From positions 3,534,001 through 3,598,000 of the forward strand of contig NC_018581.1 in assembly GCF_000143885.2 (NCBI RefSeq): a stretch of DNA of 64,000 nt. The letters are read 5' to 3'. The notes below the pieces were generated by a model. It ran no database searches. It was not told the DNA's origin and worked only from the letters and a program-made list of their open reading frames with translations. The stretch's first letter is position 1. Each line of letters starts with the position of its first letter. The translations under genes were made by a program, and so were the position numbers. Origin of the DNA: Gordonia sp. KTR9. GTDB taxonomy: Bacteria > Actinomycetota > Actinomycetes > Mycobacteriales > Mycobacteriaceae. Positions 63,161-64,000 of the stretch are shown here, one piece after another.

Positions 63161-63979
63161 TCAGTTCTGTGACGAGAGTTCATCAACAACACGATCGTTG
63201 AACTCGCTCCACAGCGGCTTCGCCCATGGTCCGAACGGCCGGTCGGTCAGCACGACGCATGCGGCGTCGAGAACCGGGTCCACCCAGAGAAACGTCCCGG
63301 CCTGCCCGAAGTGCCCGAACGTGCGCGGAGAATTCCGTGTCCCGGTCCAATGCGGCGACTTCTCCGAGCGGATCTCGAAGCCGATCCCCCAGTCGTTGGG
63401 GCGGTGCTTGCCGTAACCCGGAACGAATCCGTCGAGACCGGGGAACTGGACCGACGTCAGCTTTCCGAACGTCTCCGGCGCGAGCAGCCGCGGATTCATC
63501 AGTTCTCGAGCGAAGACCGCCAGATCCGCCGCACTCGAGCGCGCCGCATGCCCGGCCGACCCGTAGAGGGTCGTCGACGACAACCCCAGCGGCGTGCACA
63601 CGGCTTCGGAGAGGTAGCGGCCGAACTCGATACCGGTAGCTTCCGCCACGGCCTCGGCGGCCACCTCGAAGCCCGAACTCGAATAGATCCGCTGCTCCCC
63701 CGGCGGCGCCTCGACCTCGCGGGTGTCATAGGCCAGTCCGGACGCATGCGAGAGGAGGTGAGCGAGAGTCGATCCCGACGGCCCCGCCGGGTCGTCGAGT
63801 TCGACGGCACCTTCCTCGACCGCCACGAGAACCGCGTAGGCCACCAGCGGCTTGGTCACCGAGGCGAGTTCGTAGACGCGAGCGGGGTCGCCGAACTGGT
63901 CGGCGACCCCGTCACGGGTGATGATCGCCGCCGACGCGTGGTCGACGGGCCATTCCGTCAGAGATTCAAGGACAGACAC
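63161..63979 (-). CDS. Serine hydrolase, class C beta-lactamase fold
   Basis: 272 residues. ELASVTKPLVAYAV holds the SxxK serine and lysine; YSSSGFEV replaces YxN, and HFGQAGTF replaces KTG. This pattern fits esterase-like members (EstB type or penicillin-binding-like) more than a true beta-lactamase. No signal peptide visible, so likely cytoplasmic. GTG 63979 has TAACGT 8 nt upstream. Confidence 0.85.
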   Translation of the reverse strand: MSVLESLTEWPVDHASAAIITRDGVADQFGDPARVYELASVTKPLVAYAVLVAVEEGAVELDDPAGPSGSTLAHLLSHASGLAYDTREVEAPPGEQRIYSSSGFEVAAEAVAEATGIEFGRYLSEAVCTPLGLSSTTLYGSAGHAARSSAADLAVFARELMNPRLLAPETFGKLTSVQFPGLDGFVPGYGKHRPNDWGIGFEIRSEKSPHWTGTRNSPRTFGHFGQAGTFLWVDPVLDAACVVLTDRPFGPWAKPLWSEFNDRVVDELSSQN

Positions 63980-63987
63980 ATCGGGTC

Positions 63988-63993
63988 ACGTTA
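63988..63993 (-). promoter_or_regulatory. -10 element (TAACGT)
   Basis: TAACGT on the minus strand ends 8 nt before GTG 63979, at the window edge; nothing else in the last 20 bases. Confidence 0.35.
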
Positions 63994-64000
63994 CCCGGGT

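Overview
The window is about 68 % GC and reads as chromosome of a mycolic-acid actinobacterium, most likely Gordonia or a near relative. The basis is gene content and order: from cobT to accD6 the genes follow the order I remember for Mycobacterium tuberculosis Rv2207-Rv2247 (cobT, cobS, ilvE, gcvT, pepB, dlaT, lipB, lipA, glnA1, glnE, glnA2, panB, rnpB, the Nif3/CobC block, ptkA, ptpA, SURF1, cobD, ahpE, aceE, mabR, fabD, acpM, kas, accD6). Genus and synteny are inferred from family knowledge; no search was run.

Layout. 1-12 kb: cobalamin nucleotide-loop genes (a CobU-CobT fusion cut by the window edge, then cobS), ilvE, gcvT, a leucyl aminopeptidase, the E2 acyltransferase dlaT and its lipoylation genes lipB-lipA. 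12-22 kb: nitrogen block with glnA1, the adenylyltransferase glnE that acts on it, and glnA2. The two glutamine synthetase upstream regions share a GlnR-like 14-mer. A heme oxygenase and a membrane endonuclease/phosphatase-family protein sit downstream of glnE. 22-32 kb: panB, a prolyl aminopeptidase, CYTH-CHAD, an RNB ribonuclease, RNase P RNA, a histidine phosphatase, a zinc-ribbon protein, Nif3 and a CobC-like aminotransferase, then the ptkA-ptpA pair. 32-36 kb: a metallopeptidase and SURF1 diverging from a palindromic promoter, cobD, and a spermidine-synthase fold protein.

36.6-52 kb is the accessory part, lying where M. tuberculosis has little between cobD and ahpE. It holds two paralogous receptor Ser/Thr kinases with different sensor domains, an IS3-family element between them with a duplicated end, a WYL regulator, an NAD-binding protein, a CPBP protease, tRNA-Val, and a divergent sigma factor / Asp23-Gls24 envelope-stress module of translationally coupled genes that includes a 59-residue membrane protein. 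csbD and rtcB follow.

52-64 kb: ahpE and DUF3052, aceE (pyruvate dehydrogenase E1), then mabR and the FAS-II operon fabD-acpM-kas-accD6. The fabD upstream region carries two abutting palindromes suited to an operator. Only one ketoacyl synthase is present, where M. tuberculosis has kasA and kasB. DUF3145 and a serine hydrolase close the window.

Many genes have a TANNNT hexamer ending 6-8 nt before the start codon and no Shine-Dalgarno, so leaderless transcription looks common here.
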